From assembly GCA_028712885.1 (NCBI GenBank), contig JAQTPK010000020.1, forward strand, positions 1-45,092: a stretch of DNA of 45,092 nt, given 5' to 3'. The notes under the pieces were generated by a model. It was not told the origin of the DNA. It did no database searches and was given only the letters and a program-made list of their open reading frames with translations. This document shows positions 43,303 to 45,092 of the stretch, one piece after another. The position numbers were made by a program, and so were the translations under genes. Within the stretch, counting starts at the first letter, position 1. Each line of letters starts with the position of its first letter. The stretch is from Syntrophales bacterium (GTDB taxonomy: Bacteria > Desulfobacterota > Syntrophia > Syntrophales > UBA4778).

Positions 43303-43381
43303 GATTTTTTTGATTGAAGTCGTTCCAGCCCTCTCGCCATTCCATGATTGATAGAGAATCCGGTTATAATTAAGTTGTTTA

Positions 43382-43410
43382 TTGTCTTTTCCTGTGGAAT
43401 GGAATATGTA
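43382..43410 (+). promoter_or_regulatory. Candidate promoter for the APH-like/P-loop kinase gene
   Basis: TTGTCT (43382-43387), a 17-base spacer and TATGTA (43405-43410) predict transcription from about 43417, ahead of a GGAGGAG ribosome binding site and the ATG at 43455. This also argues against an upstream TTG start at 43422. Confidence 0.45.
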
Positions 43411-43454
43411 AGCGCCGCATATTGCTGAAAAATAAATGGCCGGAGGAGAGCAGG

Positions 43455-45023
43455 ATGCAGAGGAGCCTGATCGAGAATATGATGAAAACCGGGTTTTACC
43501 CGCATGGCCCGCAGAGCGTGGAATTCGTGCAGACGCATATCTCCATGGTCTTTATTGCGGGCGATCTCGTCTTCAAAGTGAAAAAACCGGTCGATTTCGG
43601 GTTCCTGGATTTCACCACCCTTGAGAAGAGAAGGCATTTCTGTGAAGAGGAGGTCCGGCTGAATCGCAGGCTTGCCCCGGATGTCTATCTGGGAGTAGCC
43701 GAAATACGGGAAGGCGAAAGGGGCGCCCTGAACCTGAAAGGGGAGGGGCAAATCGTCGAATACGCCGTGGTTATGAAACGCCTGCCGCAGGAACGAATGC
43801 TTAAGGAGCTCCTGAAGAGAGGAGCGGCGGATATCCGTCTCATGGAGGCCGTCGCCGCGAAACTGGCCGCATTTCACGTCCAGGCGGCAACAGGAGGAGA
43901 AATAGACGAGATCGGGGGAGGAATCGATACCATCCGGTTCAACCACGTGGAAAATTTCGAGCAGACGGAGAAATACGTGGGGCTGATCGGCGCAGGCCGG
44001 TACCGTTTTTTACGCGATTACGTAGATGATTTCCTCAAAAGGAATAAAAAATTGCTGTTCAGGAGAGTGGCCGATCATCACATCAGGGACTGCCATGGAG
44101 ACCTCCATCTCGAGCACATATGCATTCTGGACGAGATCGTCATATTCGACTGCATTGAATTCAATGAACGCTTCCGGTATTCCGATACGGCCTCCGAAGT
44201 CGCTTTCCTGGCGATGGATCTCGATTTCAACGGATACAGCGATTATGCGCAGTCCTTCGTGGAGGCTTACGTCCGGCACTCCTCCGATCGGGAGCTCGTA
44301 AAACTGCTGAACTTCTACGAATGCTACCGCGCCTATGTTCGGGCCAAAGTCACCAGCTTCCGGCTGGATGATGCGGCGCTGGAAGAAGACAAGCGGTCCG
44401 AAGCTGCATCCGTTGCGGGGCGTTACTACGATCTTGCTTACACCTATGCCGCGCGCCTGGAGGAACCGGCGCTTATCCTGGTCTGCGGGCTGATGGGAAC
44501 GGGGAAATCGGTGCTCGCCCGGGGGCTTGCCGGCCGGCTTGGCGCGGAGGTGATCCGCATGGATGTCCTGAGGAAGAAGCTTCTCGGCATATCGCCCGCT
44601 GAGCGGCGGCTCGAGCCCTTTGCCCGGGGGATCTATTCGGAAGAGATTACCGAGAAGACTTACGGACAGGCGCTCCGACAAGCCGAGGAGCTGTTGCAGA
44701 AAGGGAGGTCCGTCATCATCGATGCCTCGTTCAAGAGAAGGGACGCGCGGCGGAAGGCGCTGGAGACGGCGGAAAGGCTGAAGAAGGCCTTTTTTGTCGT
44801 GGAGTGTGTCCTGCCTGAGGACATCCTGCGGCAGAGGCTTGAGCAGCGGGCAGCCGACATCGCGGAGCCGTCCGATGGAAGATGGGAGATATTCCAGGCC
44901 CAGAAGAAAGATTTCGATCCAGTAACCGAAATGGTGCCGGGAATCCATATCAAAGCCGATACCTCCGTTCCTCCGGAAGATACGGCCCTGGAGGTAATCC
45001 GCCGCATCAGATTGGGTGAATAA
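43455..45023 (+). CDS. Bifunctional APH-like kinase and P-loop nucleotide kinase
   Basis: This 522-residue two-domain protein has an N-terminal aminoglycoside-phosphotransferase-like fold (VFKVKKPVDFGFLDF, DCHGDLHLEHI with the catalytic HGDLH, and VIFDCIEFN with the metal Asp). Its C-terminal AAA/P-loop kinase has GLMGTGKSVLARGL, RMDVLRKKL and a VIIDASFKRRDARRKAL lid region. The ATG at 43455 is chosen for its GGAGGAG ribosome binding site. Fusions of this kind are annotated as bifunctional aminoglycoside phosphotransferase/ATP-binding proteins; the true substrate is not known and drug resistance should not be assumed. It is divergent from cspA and runs to near the window edge. Confidence 0.88.
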   Translation: MQRSLIENMMKTGFYPHGPQSVEFVQTHISMVFIAGDLVFKVKKPVDFGFLDFTTLEKRRHFCEEEVRLNRRLAPDVYLGVAEIREGERGALNLKGEGQIVEYAVVMKRLPQERMLKELLKRGAADIRLMEAVAAKLAAFHVQAATGGEIDEIGGGIDTIRFNHVENFEQTEKYVGLIGAGRYRFLRDYVDDFLKRNKKLLFRRVADHHIRDCHGDLHLEHICILDEIVIFDCIEFNERFRYSDTASEVAFLAMDLDFNGYSDYAQSFVEAYVRHSSDRELVKLLNFYECYRAYVRAKVTSFRLDDAALEEDKRSEAASVAGRYYDLAYTYAARLEEPALILVCGLMGTGKSVLARGLAGRLGAEVIRMDVLRKKLLGISPAERRLEPFARGIYSEEITEKTYGQALRQAEELLQKGRSVIIDASFKRRDARRKALETAERLKKAFFVVECVLPEDILRQRLEQRAADIAEPSDGRWEIFQAQKKDFDPVTEMVPGIHIKADTSVPPEDTALEVIRRIRLGE

Positions 45024-45028
45024 TAATT

Positions 45029-45092
45029 CCAAAATGGAACCCAAGTAGTTCCAAATTCGAAATACAAAACCCGAAACGTGGAAAGTCCAGTC
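45029..45092. repeat. Start of an AAATTCGAAATACAAAACCC-type repeat, cut by the window end
   Basis: The last bases contain TTCCAAAATGGAACC and a short AAATTCGAAATACAAAACCC word, resembling the word-like repeats of the other spacers. The stretch is too short to characterise. Confidence 0.35.

Noticed and set aside
43455-45023. Antibiotic resistance gene, from the aminoglycoside-phosphotransferase-like fold
   Set aside because: The fusion with a P-loop kinase is a common chromosomal family of unknown substrate, so resistance is not supported.

Overview
The window reads as chromosomal DNA of a Gram-negative, diderm bacterium. Supporting this are a Wza-like outer-membrane polysaccharide export protein, a Wzc-like tyrosine autokinase with a peptidoglycan-binding SPOR tail, an MshA/GspE-type secretion ATPase and a CspA-type cold shock protein. 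My impression of the lineage is Deltaproteobacteria / Desulfobacterota. This rests on the mix of a ~640-residue aconitase, an NADP-isocitrate dehydrogenase of the mitochondrial/cytosolic eukaryote-like class, and many dispersed 'word-like' palindromic repeats between genes; I could not test it by any search. No rRNA, tRNA, CRISPR array, transposase or phage genes were found.

Region 1 (1-24637, all minus strand) is one large exopolysaccharide / cell-surface glycan locus, transcribed right to left. It begins with the export protein (SLBB, 23420-24637) and the Wzz/tyrosine-kinase/SPOR fusion (20045-23083). Next come an O-antigen-ligase/polymerase-like protein, a Wzx-type flippase, a methyltransferase, a run of glycosyltransferases (GT4, GT2, GT-C-like), a glutamine-dependent asparagine-synthase-type amidotransferase and a membrane protein with a degenerate PHP domain. 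After a ~380-base repeat-filled gap follow a WbqC-family protein, a PIG-L deacetylase, a DegT aminotransferase and finally the WecA/MraY-like initiating phosphoglycosyltransferase. Most junctions are overlaps or gaps of under 75 bases, so this is essentially one or two operons. The genes together can start a lipid-linked glycan, modify and extend it, flip it, polymerise or ligate it, and export it under tyrosine-phosphorylation control.

Region 2 (24790-33961) holds likely accessory and control genes of the same locus: an NTP_transf_5 nucleotidyltransferase, a divergent HD-GYP-type protein, an MsbA-like ABC exporter, an ExeA-like AAA ATPase overlapping a low-molecular-weight protein tyrosine phosphatase (a natural counterpart of the autokinase), and a GAF-MshEN-GspE ATPase without visible pilus or secretion partners.

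Region 3 (34179-45092) is housekeeping: a vapBC toxin-antitoxin pair with a clear promoter/operator, mutS with a small holin-4_2-family membrane protein, an aconitase / NADP-isocitrate dehydrogenase / rlmN run with a good sigma-70 promoter, a 58-residue highly charged small protein, cspA with an attenuator-like leader, and an APH-like/P-loop kinase fusion.

The most unusual items are the Wzc-SPOR fusion, the PHP domain that has lost its HxH motif and carries two membrane helices, and a set of intergenic palindromic repeat families. One family has entered the rlmN coding sequence in frame, another forms the 3' end of icd, others keep their stems by compensating base changes, and one is a telomere-like GGGGTAA array.
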